Positions 26,125 through 35,158 of a stretch of DNA of 64,000 nt are shown here, in pieces. The notes beneath the pieces were generated by a model. The model saw only the letters and a program-made list of their open reading frames with translations, did no database searches and was not told the DNA's origin. Within the stretch, counting starts at the first letter, position 1. Each line of letters opens with the position of its first letter. This stretch comes from Actinomycetes bacterium (GTDB lineage: Bacteria; Actinomycetota; Acidimicrobiia; Acidimicrobiales; Microtrichaceae), in contig JAAEPF010000002.1 of assembly GCA_024222295.1 (NCBI GenBank), positions 434,001 through 498,000 of the forward strand, given 5' to 3'. The translations under genes were made by a program, and so were the position numbers.

Positions 26125-26529
26125 ATGAGACTCGAAGTCACGCGCCGCACCGACCTTGCCACCCGTGCCCTGCTCCTGCTTGCCGATGGTGGGAAGCGGA
26201 TGAAGGCAGCGGACCTCGCCGAGGCATTGGACGCATCGGCGGGATTCCTGGCCCAGGCGCTCACACCGCTGGTGGACCGGGGATGGGTGCGCTCCGAACC
26301 CGGCCCGAGGGGTGGCTACACCGCGGTGGTCGGCGTCTCGGACCTGTCGGTGCTGGACATCGTTGAGGCGGTGGAGGGGGAGACGGACGCGACCCGCTGC
26401 GTTCTGGCGGATCGCAGGTGTGGTGCCGACCGACCGTGCGCGTTGCACGATGCCTGGGCCAGGGCGCGCGAGCATCTGCTCGCCGACCTGGCGGCTACAT
26501 CGCTGGGCGACATCGCCCGCGGCCGGTAG
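26125..26529 (+). CDS. Rrf2 family transcriptional regulator
   Basis: A 134-residue Rrf2 protein. The winged helix covers residues 1-75 (LEVTRRTDLATRALLLLADG, GPRGGYTAVV). Three Cys at the usual cluster position (CVLADRRCGADRPC, spacing C-x6-C-x5-C) could hold an Fe-S cluster as in IscR or NsrR, although the first gap is one residue longer than the x5 of those proteins. It may sense iron-sulfur status, redox or NO. No Suf/Isc genes are nearby. Confidence 0.85.
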   Translation: MRLEVTRRTDLATRALLLLADGGKRMKAADLAEALDASAGFLAQALTPLVDRGWVRSEPGPRGGYTAVVGVSDLSVLDIVEAVEGETDATRCVLADRRCGADRPCALHDAWARAREHLLADLAATSLGDIARGR

Positions 26530-26601
26530 GTGAACGAACGGTCGCGGTGGCGGCCCTCGGAGATCCCCCGGCCTCGATCTGCCGCACAGCACGCCCGTGG
26601 C

Positions 26602-27516
26602 CTAGACCGGAAACTGCACTCCAGTGAGTTCCTCGGAGGCGGACCACAGGCGCTGCTGGATGCCCACGTCGTGTGAGGCGCTGCTGGACTGCACGATCAC
26701 CGGATAGCCGCGTGATTCGAACGGGCCGTTCGGGCCGTAGTACTGGCCACCGCCTGCATCCGGATCGGTGGCTGCCCGCAGGGTGGGCAGGGCTCCCATG
26801 GCCGCGCTCTGGGCGACGGCGTTCGTGAGTGGCTCCAGCAGTTTGCCGCCCGGCATGTGGCGTCCGAGCTCAGTGGCAGAACCACCCGGGTGCGCGGCCA
26901 GCGCCACCGTGTCCGCATCTGCGGCCGCGAGGCGGCGTTGTAGTTCATAGGTGAACAACAGGTTCGACAGCTTGGATCGGCCGTATGCCGACACGCGGTT
27001 GTAGCGCCGCGCCGCGTTCAGGTCGTCGAAGTCGATCTTCGACAGGATCCGGTGCCCCACGCTGCTCACGGTGACAACCCGCGAACCCTTCACTCCGATC
27101 AGTCGGTCGATGAGCAACCCGGTCCAGGCGAAGTGGCCTAGGTGGTTGGTGCCGAACTGCATCTCGAAGCCCTCGGCGGTTGCCTGGCGCGGCGTGTACA
27201 TGACCCCTGCGTTGTTGATGAGCAGGTCGATTCGCGAGTGACGCTCACCCAGCTCCTCAGTGGCTGACCGAACGGAATCCAGCGACGCGAGATCGAGCTG
27301 GAGCAGTTCGACGGTGGCACTGGGTGCACCCGAGCCGATGTCGTCAGCAGCCAACTTTCCCTTGTCGAGGTTGCGCACCGCGAGCACCACGGTCGCTCCG
27401 TGTGCTGCCAGCTCGCGCGCGGTCTCGAGTCCGAGGCCGGTGTTCGCGCCGGTCACCACGGCGACGCGGCCCTCCTGGTCGGGTATGTCGGCTGATGTCC
27501 AGTGTGCGGCGCTCAT
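26602..27516 (-). CDS. SDR family oxidoreductase, retinol-dehydrogenase-like
   Basis: A 304-residue SDR. Cofactor motif TGANTGLGLE, LINNAGVMYTP, active-site VVTVSSVGHR and YGRSKLSN (Tyr-x3-Lys) are all present. The arrangement resembles the RDH11-14-like group common in actinobacteria. ATG 27516 was chosen because GAGGTGA precedes it; a TAGGTT box near 27550 gives a leader of about 30 bases. Confidence 0.88.
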   Translation of the reverse strand: MSAAHWTSADIPDQEGRVAVVTGANTGLGLETARELAAHGATVVLAVRNLDKGKLAADDIGSGAPSATVELLQLDLASLDSVRSATEELGERHSRIDLLINNAGVMYTPRQATAEGFEMQFGTNHLGHFAWTGLLIDRLIGVKGSRVVTVSSVGHRILSKIDFDDLNAARRYNRVSAYGRSKLSNLLFTYELQRRLAAADADTVALAAHPGGSATELGRHMPGGKLLEPLTNAVAQSAAMGALPTLRAATDPDAGGGQYYGPNGPFESRGYPVIVQSSSASHDVGIQQRLWSASEELTGVQFPV

Positions 27517-27549
27517 GAAGGTCACCTCGCGTTCGTGCGCTGTACCGGC

Positions 27550-27555
27550 AACCTA
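27550..27555 (-). promoter_or_regulatory. -10 box TAGGTT of SDR gene
   Basis: Minus-strand TAGGTT, 33 bases before the ATG at 27516, leaving room for the ribosome-binding site. Confidence 0.5.
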
Positions 27556-27845
27556 GATCGGATCGGCGGTGGCTGTTCGCGCGGACCGCTCGTTCAGGTG
27601 CTCGCGTCCCCGGCCGAATCTCCGGGCACCTGATCAACGACCCGGCGGCCGTGCCGTCCGGTCGCGTCCGAATGAGGCAGTCTGGTCGCTGCTGCCCGAT
27701 TGGCCAGTCGACGGGGACTTGGTGGTGCCGCTCGCACTGGCTCCCCCGGAACTGGTTGACTCGATGACTGATAACTGGCGGCGCAAGGGGGCTTTCCGCG
27801 ACCTTGTCGCCGGCGGGTCCGACGAGCAACCCGAGGATGGCTGAA
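27556..27845. other. gene-free interval with one dyad
   Basis: About 290 bases between the divergent SDR promoter and the acyl-CoA synthetase gene. The only structure seen is an inverted repeat, TCAGGTGC (27594-27601) and GCACCTGA (27626-27633), with a 24-base spacer. It could be an operator or hairpin. A 91-codon ORF here has no recognisable features. Confidence 0.4.
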
Positions 27846-29462
27846 ATGACCGAGTTCAACCTGGCAGACCTGTTCGAGTCGGTGGTCGATGCCATTCCCG
27901 ACAGCGAGGCACTCGTTGCCGGCGAAGAACGGCTGACTTACCGCCAGCTCGACGAGGGGGCGAACCGGTTGGCTCATGTGCTGGCCCAGCGAGGGATCGG
28001 GCCGGGCGACCACGTCGGGCTGTACATGTACAACAGCCGCCAGCACGTCGAGGCCTTCCTCGCCGCGTTCAAGCTGCGCGCCGTTCCCATCAACGTCAAC
28101 TACCGCTACGTCGCTGACGAGCTGGCCTACCTGTTCGGCGACTCTGACCTGGCGGCGCTCATCGCCGACCGGGAGTTCTGCCCAGTGCTCAGTGCGCTTG
28201 GCGATGCCCTCGACGGCATCGGGACAGTGTTGGTGGTCGACGACGACTCCGGTGAGTCGTGTGAGGGCCTTGGGGCGCTGGACTACGACACAGAGGTCGA
28301 TGCCGCATCACCTGAGCGGGACTTCGCTCCCCGGTCCGCCGATGACCACTACATCCTCTACACAGGTGGCACGACCGGCATGCCCAAGGGTGTCGTGTGG
28401 CGCCACGAGGACATCTTCTTCGCCGCACTCTCCGGTGGCAGGCCCGGTGGTGACCCGGTCTCGACTCCTGAGGAACTGGCAGCCGAGTACGTGCCCGGCG
28501 ACTCACTATCGATGCTCGTGCTGCCCCCGCTCATGCACGGGGCCGCCCAGTGGTCGACCCTGATCGGGCTGTTCATGGGCCAACGCCTCGTGCTCAACAC
28601 CCAGCGGCGATTCGAGGCCGAGGCGATGTGGCGCTTGGTCGAGACGGAATCGGTGTTCAGCCTGGGCATCGTCGGCGATGCCATGGGCCGACCGCTCATC
28701 GAGGCTTTCGAGGCCATGGACCCGCGTCCGGATGTCTCCTCGCTGTTCACGGTCGCCTCCGGGGGCGCGATCTGGTCCGACGCTGTCAAGGCCCGCTACC
28801 GCGAGCTGCTCCCCAACGCGATGCTGGTCGACGCATACGGATCATCCGAGACCGGCAGCCAGGGTGTGGGGCTCACTGCCGACAGCGGCGATGAGGAGGG
28901 GTTGCCGCGTTTTCACATGTCCGAGGACCACACGGTGCTCGACGAGAACCTGCAACCTGTCGAGCCCGGCTCGGGGAACCGTGGCCATGTCGCCCGATCC
29001 GGGCACATCCCCCTCGGTTACTACGGCGACGAGGTGAAGACCGCGAAGACATTCGTGGAGGTGGACGGGCGCCGCTGGGTTCTCCAGGGCGACGAGGCCA
29101 CCATCGAGGCCGACGGGTCGATCACCATGTTCGGCCGGGGGTCGGTGTGCATCAACACCGGTGGCGAAAAGGTGTTTCCCGAGGAGGTCGAGGCGGCGCT
29201 CAAGACCCATGACGCTGTATTCGATGCGATCGTCGTCGGGGTGCCCGACGACAAGTGGGGTGAGGTGGTGGTGGGCGTGGTGCAGCCGCGCGAGGGCGCC
29301 ACACCTGATGCCGAGGAAGTGATTGCGGCAGCCCGCACAAAGGTGGCGGGCTACAAGGCGCCGCGCGAGATCGTGCTGGTCGACGAACTGGTGCGCTCGC
29401 CGGCCGGCAAGCCCGACTACAAGGCTGCCCGATCGGTCGCGGTTGACCGTCTCGGTGGTTGA
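27846..29462 (+). CDS. acyl-CoA synthetase (AMP-forming)
   Basis: A 538-residue adenylate-forming enzyme. It has the P-loop-like motif YTGGTTGMPKGV, AYGSSETGSQG, the hinge region GRGSVCINTGGEKVFPEE and the C-terminal catalytic Lys in SPAGKPDYKAAR. It would activate a fatty or carboxylic acid to its CoA ester; the substrate is unknown. ATG 27846 (MTEFNLADLFE) was chosen because family sequence begins there; ATG 27837 is possible. Confidence 0.9.
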   Translation: MTEFNLADLFESVVDAIPDSEALVAGEERLTYRQLDEGANRLAHVLAQRGIGPGDHVGLYMYNSRQHVEAFLAAFKLRAVPINVNYRYVADELAYLFGDSDLAALIADREFCPVLSALGDALDGIGTVLVVDDDSGESCEGLGALDYDTEVDAASPERDFAPRSADDHYILYTGGTTGMPKGVVWRHEDIFFAALSGGRPGGDPVSTPEELAAEYVPGDSLSMLVLPPLMHGAAQWSTLIGLFMGQRLVLNTQRRFEAEAMWRLVETESVFSLGIVGDAMGRPLIEAFEAMDPRPDVSSLFTVASGGAIWSDAVKARYRELLPNAMLVDAYGSSETGSQGVGLTADSGDEEGLPRFHMSEDHTVLDENLQPVEPGSGNRGHVARSGHIPLGYYGDEVKTAKTFVEVDGRRWVLQGDEATIEADGSITMFGRGSVCINTGGEKVFPEEVEAALKTHDAVFDAIVVGVPDDKWGEVVVGVVQPREGATPDAEEVIAAARTKVAGYKAPREIVLVDELVRSPAGKPDYKAARSVAVDRLGG

Positions 29463-29520
29463 CCGAAGCCTTGGCAGTGAATTCGGCCTCGAGAGGGCCG
29501 TGGTCTGAAACCATGCGTTG

Positions 29521-31212
29521 ATGTCCACCCGGTCCCCGCAACGACGTCCCTCATGGTCGTCGCTTCGTCGACGGCCCTGGAGGCGTGATGGCCTGGCCGG
29601 CCTCGTGCTCGGCGTGGAAAGCGTGCCCGACGGACTCGCCCAGGGCCTCCTTGCGGGGGTCAACCCCGTGTACGGGCTGCACGGCTACATAGTGGGCACT
29701 GCCTTCGCGGCGCTGGCCACCAGCAGTGCGTTCATGGCCGTACAGGCCACCGGCGCGATGTCGATCATCGTTGCCGATGTCGGGGCCATCGCCTCGGCGG
29801 ACGACCCCGCTCGGGCGGTGTTCACCCTTTCGGTGCTGACAGGTGTGGTGATGCTCGCCGCCGGCTTGCTCAAGCTCGGGTCACTGGTGCGATTCGTGTC
29901 CAACGCGGTGATGGTGGGTTTCCTGAGCGCGGTGGGGGTGAACATCATCCTCGGCCAACTGGATGATTTCACCGGCTATGAAGCCGAGGGGGCCAATCGC
30001 ATCCTTCGCACGTTCGACCTCCTGATTCACCCGGGTCGCATCCACTGGCCGACCCTCGCCGTCGGAGCTGCGACCATCGCACTGATCGTCCTGCTCGAGA
30101 AGTCACCCCTCGGCTCGCTGGGCATGGTCGTGGCGGTGGTGGTGACTTCGGCGTCGGTGTCGCTGGGCGACCTCGATGTCGCACAGCTCGGCGACATCGC
30201 GGAAGTGCCGAACGCCCTGCCGCTCCCGAAGGCCCCGGACATCTCGCTGCTGCCCCAACTGCTGGTGCCGGCGGTCTCGTTGGCATTCGTCGGGCTTGTG
30301 CAGGGCGCAGGGATCTCGAGTTCGTTCCCGAACCCCGACGGCTCCTTCCCCGATGCGTCGCGGGACTTCGTCGGTCAAGGGGTCGGCAACGTGGCTTCCG
30401 GAATCCTGCAGGGCATGCCGGTCGGGGGATCGATGTCTGCAACCACGCTTGTCAAGGAGGCGGGTGCCCGTAGCCGGATGGCTCTCATCGTGGCCGGAGC
30501 GGTCATGGCGCTGCTCGTGCTGACCCTGGGCGGACTGGTGGAACAGATCGCGATGCCGGCGCTGGCCGGGCTGCTGATCATCGTCGGCTTCCGGACGGTC
30601 AAGGTCGACCGGATCATGGCCGTGGTGCACACGGGCGCATTCCCGGCGGTAGTGCTGCTGGTCACCTTCGTGCTGACGATGTTGATCGCGCTGCAGTACG
30701 CAGTGCTGGTCGGCGTCGGCATCTCGATGATCCTCACCATCATCAGCCGGTCCAATGCGGTCGTGGTGAAGAGCTGGGAACTGGATGCCAAGGGGCGCCT
30801 GCGGGAGGTCGATCCACCCGCCGAGGTGCCCGAGGGCGAAGTCGTCGTGCTTCAGCCCTACGGCAGCCTGTTCTTCGCGTCAGCGCCGGTGTTCGAGTCC
30901 CTCTTGCCGGCCATCGGTCCCGAAACCGCCGGATCCGTCGTGATCATCCGACTCAGGGGATTCGACGACCTCGGCTCCACGTTCACCGGAGTGCTCGGCC
31001 GCTACGCCAGCGACCTGCGTGCCACCGGGAGCAAGCTGGTCATTGTCTCGGCGAGCGAACGCGTGGTCGACCAGCTCGAGGCCACCGGTGCGCTCGTCAC
31101 CATCGGCACCGACAACCTGTACCCCTCCGACCAGTTCCTGGGAGCCACGCTGCGCGCCGCGCGCAACGATGCCGTGGAGTGGGTCGAACAGCACCGGCCC
31201 GAATCGAGCTGA
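29521..31212 (+). CDS. SulP family anion transporter with STAS domain
   Basis: A 563-residue protein. About eleven hydrophobic helices occupy residues 20-415, beginning GLAGLVLGVESVPDGLAQGL, the substrate-binding start of SulP proteins. A cytoplasmic STAS domain follows (about 440-550, VVVLQPYGSLFFASAPVF, VIIRLRGFDDLG). Members carry sulfate, bicarbonate or dicarboxylates; this one cannot be assigned. An upstream in-frame TTG (29518) is an alternative start. Confidence 0.9.
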   Translation: MSTRSPQRRPSWSSLRRRPWRRDGLAGLVLGVESVPDGLAQGLLAGVNPVYGLHGYIVGTAFAALATSSAFMAVQATGAMSIIVADVGAIASADDPARAVFTLSVLTGVVMLAAGLLKLGSLVRFVSNAVMVGFLSAVGVNIILGQLDDFTGYEAEGANRILRTFDLLIHPGRIHWPTLAVGAATIALIVLLEKSPLGSLGMVVAVVVTSASVSLGDLDVAQLGDIAEVPNALPLPKAPDISLLPQLLVPAVSLAFVGLVQGAGISSSFPNPDGSFPDASRDFVGQGVGNVASGILQGMPVGGSMSATTLVKEAGARSRMALIVAGAVMALLVLTLGGLVEQIAMPALAGLLIIVGFRTVKVDRIMAVVHTGAFPAVVLLVTFVLTMLIALQYAVLVGVGISMILTIISRSNAVVVKSWELDAKGRLREVDPPAEVPEGEVVVLQPYGSLFFASAPVFESLLPAIGPETAGSVVIIRLRGFDDLGSTFTGVLGRYASDLRATGSKLVIVSASERVVDQLEATGALVTIGTDNLYPSDQFLGATLRAARNDAVEWVEQHRPESS

Positions 31213-31296
31213 GTCGTCAGCGCCGACTGACGGCGCGCCAGGCGTCGGGGAGTCGTTGCAGCCTGCGGGTACGTGAGCCTGAGCCCGCAACGTGGC

Positions 31297-32341
31297 TCAT
31301 TCGCGAGCGGCGAGCGTGTAGCGGGTCCCCACCACGCTCGGGCCGTGGCTGCCCGGCGCAAAGGTGTCGGCCAGCGCAGCTTTCGCCCGCCAACCGGTGC
31401 AGTGGCCCGGCGCCACGAGGCGCGGGCCCACCACCTCCACGAGATCGCGCACCGTGGGCTCGATGCGGTCCTCCATGGCCCCACCCGCGAGGTGGTAGCC
31501 GCCGAGCACCGTGTCGATGCGCTCTCCGCCGAAGAGGGCACGTGCGCCGAGGCATGCGTTGACCACCCCGGCATGGGAGCACGCGGAGAGCACCGACACG
31601 CCACGCCCCTTCACCTGGGCTGCCAGGAAGCGCTCATCGAGGATCATCGGGTCGTCGTGGCAGTCGTCGCCCTGAAAGGTGATGTGTCCATCGAGGCCGG
31701 TCTCGTACTGCGTGGTGCGCTCTATGAGGCCGCTACCAGCGAACAGGTCTGCGACCAGGTGCGCATCGGCGTTGAGGACCACTTCACCGCCGGCACTCTC
31801 GATCGCCTCGAGCGTGGGCTCCGGTGGCAGCAGCACCATCGCCCCGCCGGGAGTGCGCACTCCGCGTTGGTCCGGGCGATCCGGGTGCAGATCCACAACT
31901 GGCGGCGCCAGGCCTGCCTTCGAGCGTGCAGCGGCGATAGCTGCCACCACCTCGGGGAACCCGCCGGAATGGTCGGCATGCCAGTGCGAGAGGAAGACGA
32001 GCTCGATCGCAGCGAGGTCGATTCCGATCCGTTCGGAGTTGTCGGGCCACACATCTGCATAGGGGGCCCACGTCGAGCAGGACTGTGTGTGCCTGGGTGC
32101 CGAGGCGACCGCGCACGAGCACCGAGAAGCCATGGCACGCAACGCACAACTGGTCGAACACGCAGAAACCCGGTTGCCCTTCGTGCTCGCGCGACTGCGG
32201 GAGCCTGCCGAGCAGCGACAGCATCTAGGGCACCTGGTCCAACCCGGGGTCGACGCTCGACAGCGTGTCGGATTCGTTGTCGACGACGACGGTGAGCTCG
32301 AGCCCATCCAGCGCCGGAGACGCGGCGGCCTGCGCGGTCAC
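31297..32341 (-). pseudogene. metallo-beta-lactamase-fold hydrolase, broken by an amber codon and a frameshift
   Basis: Intact relatives resemble the RFA-P-synthase-like MBL group. Here the expected reading starts at GTG 32341, overlapping the upstream SDR stop (GTGA), and gives LELTVVVDNESDTLSSVDPG. It is then interrupted by TAG at 32225-32227, where the family normally has Glu. It resumes with MLSLLGRLPQSREHEG and CVACHGFSVLVRG, and is thrown out of frame at a run of five G/C (32062-32066). In the next frame it continues YADVWPDNSERIG, SHWHADHSGG (metal motif), SACSHAGVVNACLG and APGHCTGWRAK to the stop. Removing one base from the run restores the family sequence. The tail alone (from about 32060) is intact. 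Confidence 0.8.
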
Positions 32342-33150
32342 TGCGGGCCCGGCAGACCGAACATCTTCGTGATCGCGTGATCACGGCCCGCCGAATAGCC
32401 GCCATCGACCACGAGGCTGGTTCCGGTGACGAACGAAGCATCCCCGGAGAGCAGGAAGCCCACGGCGCTTGCTATCTCGTCGGGTCGCCCGAACCTTCCG
32501 AGCTTGTGCTCGGCGCGGATCAACTCGGCCGGCTCCTCGAGGCCCTCAAGTGCCCACACCGAATCGAGCAGAGGGGTTTCGATGAAGCCCGGGCACAAGG
32601 CGTTGGCCCGAATGCCCACCGACCCGTAGTCGATGGCCACGTTCTTGGTGAGCAGGATCACGCCGCCCTTGGACGCGTTGTAGGCGCTGCCGCCGGCAGT
32701 GCCCTCGATCCCCTCGACACTCGCGATGGTCACGATCGACCCGCGCTCGCCGTCGATCGGCTCCTGATCCAGCATCGCTGCTACTGCGTGTCTCACACCC
32801 AGGTAGGTGCCCGTCAGGTTGATGTCGATCACGTTCTGCCACTCGTCGTCGCCGAGCGCGTGCACCGGCCCGCCGCCCGCGATGCCCGCAGCCGTGACCA
32901 GTCCATCGATGCGCCCGTGCTCAGCGACGATCCCGGCCACCATCGCCCGGGTCGCGTCCTCGTCGGTCACGTCGAGGTGGCGCACCTCGGCAGTTCCGCT
33001 TCCCTCGGCTATGTCGGTGCGAACCGCTGTGCCGCCCGTCGCCTCGACACGATCTGCGCACGCTGCGCCGATCCCGCTCGCGGCGCCGGTCACCAGGACG
33101 ACCTTTGCCTCGAGTTGGCCACCCGTGTCCGCCATGTCCGTCTGTCCCAT
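32338..33150 (-). CDS. SDR family oxidoreductase
   Basis: A 270-residue classical SDR with TGAASGIGAA, TAAGIAGGG, IVTIASVEG and YNASKGG (Tyr-x3-Lys), ending in the usual VTGTSLVVDGGYSAG. It probably oxidises or reduces a secondary alcohol/ketone. GGAGG five bases before the ATG at 33150 fixes the start over upstream codons. Its stop overlaps the start of the broken MBL gene, so the two formed an operon. Confidence 0.9.
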   Translation of the reverse strand: MGQTDMADTGGQLEAKVVLVTGAASGIGAACADRVEATGGTAVRTDIAEGSGTAEVRHLDVTDEDATRAMVAGIVAEHGRIDGLVTAAGIAGGGPVHALGDDEWQNVIDINLTGTYLGVRHAVAAMLDQEPIDGERGSIVTIASVEGIEGTAGGSAYNASKGGVILLTKNVAIDYGSVGIRANALCPGFIETPLLDSVWALEGLEEPAELIRAEHKLGRFGRPDEIASAVGFLLSGDASFVTGTSLVVDGGYSAGRDHAITKMFGLPGPQ

Positions 33151-33274
33151 CTCGTCCTCCAGGTCGCTGTCTGCTGTGCACAAGCCAGTCTGCGCGGCTT
33201 CACTCTTGCACAGTGCGCATTCCCGTCAGCGCGGGACGTAGCGGTATCCTCCGGGCAGCGGGAGGTCACCTGAT

Positions 33275-35143
33275 TTGGCGCAGTCTTGGGGGATTCGGGC
33301 GTTCGCCGGCTCAGCCGCGGTGATCATCACCGCTGCCATGTACGTGGTCGGCACGAGCGGCGCAGGTGACGATGACGTGGCCGGCGACGACGTCGAGGGC
33401 CGGTCCACGGCGCCCCAAGACAGCGCCCCGACGACGTTCCCTGCGCCGGCGACGGCCGCACCGGTCCCGTTGGGCGGCACAAGCCTCGCCGGCCTGTCAT
33501 TCAGTGACGTCACTGCCGCGGCCGGGCTGTCGGCGCCGCACGCGGACCGGCCGCTCACGAGCGGCGAGGTGATGAACGGTGCTGCTGCGGCCGGCGACTA
33601 CGACGGCGATGGCGACATCGACCTCGTTCTGACCAGGGTCGGGCTGCCCAACCTCCTGTACCGCAACGACGGTTCGGGCACGTTCACCGACGAGGCAGCG
33701 GCTGCCGGTGTGGCGGAGCCCGTGCCGCCTGTCGGCTCGGGAACGCCGCTGCTCGCCGATGTCGACGGCGACTCCGACCTCGACCTGCTGCTCACGGGCA
33801 ATCCCACGGGGGGCCGGGCCCTGAAGCTCAACAACGGCGACGGCACCTTCACCGACGCCACGGCGGGCAGTGGCCTCGAACTGATTCCCGACGAAGCCGC
33901 CCGGCCGCAGTCGTTCGGAGCCTCCTTTGCTGATTGGGACCACGACGGCGACCTCGACCTCACGGTGCTCCAGTGGTTCGTGGATCCCCTCGATGGCAGC
34001 CAGGCAGCGGAGGCCGCCGTCGGCACAGAGGGGATGTGTGAACGCACCGCAGCCTTACGCGCCGCCGGCGGGGCCGGCGATCTGGCAGGCCCGGAACTGG
34101 TCACCCGGTCCGCTATGTACCGCAACCAGGGCGACGGGACCTTCGCCGACGTCACGGCCGAGTCCGGCGTCGACATGGAGGAGATCGTGGGGTTCACACC
34201 GCTCTTCTCGGACATCGATGGCGACGGCTGGGAGGACCTGTTGATCACCGGCGACCTGTGCACGTCGCGCATCTACCGCAATGACGCGGGACGGGGATTC
34301 ATGGACGTCACCGCAGAGTCGGGGGTGGGCACCGACGAGAACGGCACGGGATCTGTGGTGGAGGACATCGACGGCGATGGCAACCTCGACTGGTTCGTGA
34401 CATCGATCGCCTACCCGACCGCCGACGGCGTTTGCCCGTTCGACGGATCCACCATCGGCTGCACCGGCAACCGCCTGTTCCTCGGCGACGGCCGGGGTGG
34501 GTTTCGCGACGCAACGGCGCAATACGGATTGCGTGACGGCTACCGGGGGTGGGGTGCGGCGGCCCAGGACTTCAACAACGACGGCTTCCGGGACATCGCG
34601 ATGGTCAACGGCTACGACCCCAACACCGGGTCAGGTGGCGAGTCCGACCCGGTGTTCGCCCGCTTCGTGTCCGACCCGAGCCTGCTCTGGCTGGGCCGGG
34701 AAGAGACTCCATTGCCCGAGGTGGGCGCACAGGTCGGTTTCGGTGACACTGCCAGCGGCAAGGCACTCGTTCCCTTCGACATGGACGCCGACGGCGACCT
34801 CGACATCATCGTGGCCAACACGAGCGAGCCACCGATCCTCTACCGCAACGACACGCCCCCGGGTGGCAATTGGCTGACGGTCCGGTTGCGCGACGTCGGC
34901 CCCAACCCGTTCGCCGTGGGAGCGCGGGTGCTCGTGCGCACGAGCGATTCCGACGTGGCCAGACCCGCCGAGGTCCGTGCCGGAAGCTCATATGAGGGCT
35001 CTGACCCGTATGACCTCCACTTCGGGCTCGGGCCGGGCGTCACGGTGGAGTCGGTCGACGTCCTCTGGCCGGGCTCGCGGGACCCGCAGGTGGTCGAGGG
35101 GCCTGCTGTCAACCAGTTGCTCGAGCTCCGACGCGGATCCTGA
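33275..35143 (+). CDS. CRTAC1/UnbV-like secreted FG-GAP/VCBS protein with ASPIC domain
   Basis: A 622-residue exported protein. An N-terminal hydrophobic segment (FAGSAAVIITAAMYVVG) serves as signal or anchor. At least seven FG-GAP/VCBS repeats follow, each with an EF-like Ca-binding loop (DYDGDGDIDLV, DVDGDSDLDLLL, DWDHDGDLDL, DIDGDGWEDLL, DIDGDGNLDWF, DFNNDGFRDIA, DMDADGDLDII), predicting a beta-propeller. The C-terminal ASPIC/UnbV domain (about 525-615) ends VDVLWPGSRDPQVVEG. TTG 33275 follows GGGAGG. UnbV is known from enediyne clusters, but its function is unclear. The convergent neighbour is an UnbU-like membrane protein. Confidence 0.85.
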   Translation: MAQSWGIRAFAGSAAVIITAAMYVVGTSGAGDDDVAGDDVEGRSTAPQDSAPTTFPAPATAAPVPLGGTSLAGLSFSDVTAAAGLSAPHADRPLTSGEVMNGAAAAGDYDGDGDIDLVLTRVGLPNLLYRNDGSGTFTDEAAAAGVAEPVPPVGSGTPLLADVDGDSDLDLLLTGNPTGGRALKLNNGDGTFTDATAGSGLELIPDEAARPQSFGASFADWDHDGDLDLTVLQWFVDPLDGSQAAEAAVGTEGMCERTAALRAAGGAGDLAGPELVTRSAMYRNQGDGTFADVTAESGVDMEEIVGFTPLFSDIDGDGWEDLLITGDLCTSRIYRNDAGRGFMDVTAESGVGTDENGTGSVVEDIDGDGNLDWFVTSIAYPTADGVCPFDGSTIGCTGNRLFLGDGRGGFRDATAQYGLRDGYRGWGAAAQDFNNDGFRDIAMVNGYDPNTGSGGESDPVFARFVSDPSLLWLGREETPLPEVGAQVGFGDTASGKALVPFDMDADGDLDIIVANTSEPPILYRNDTPPGGNWLTVRLRDVGPNPFAVGARVLVRTSDSDVARPAEVRAGSSYEGSDPYDLHFGLGPGVTVESVDVLWPGSRDPQVVEGPAVNQLLELRRGS

Positions 35144-35158
35144 CGGCGGACTGCCGGC

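Noticed and set aside
27569-27844. 91-codon plus-strand ORF before the acyl-CoA synthetase
   Set aside because: Arg/Pro-rich start, no ribosome site, no recognisable motif.
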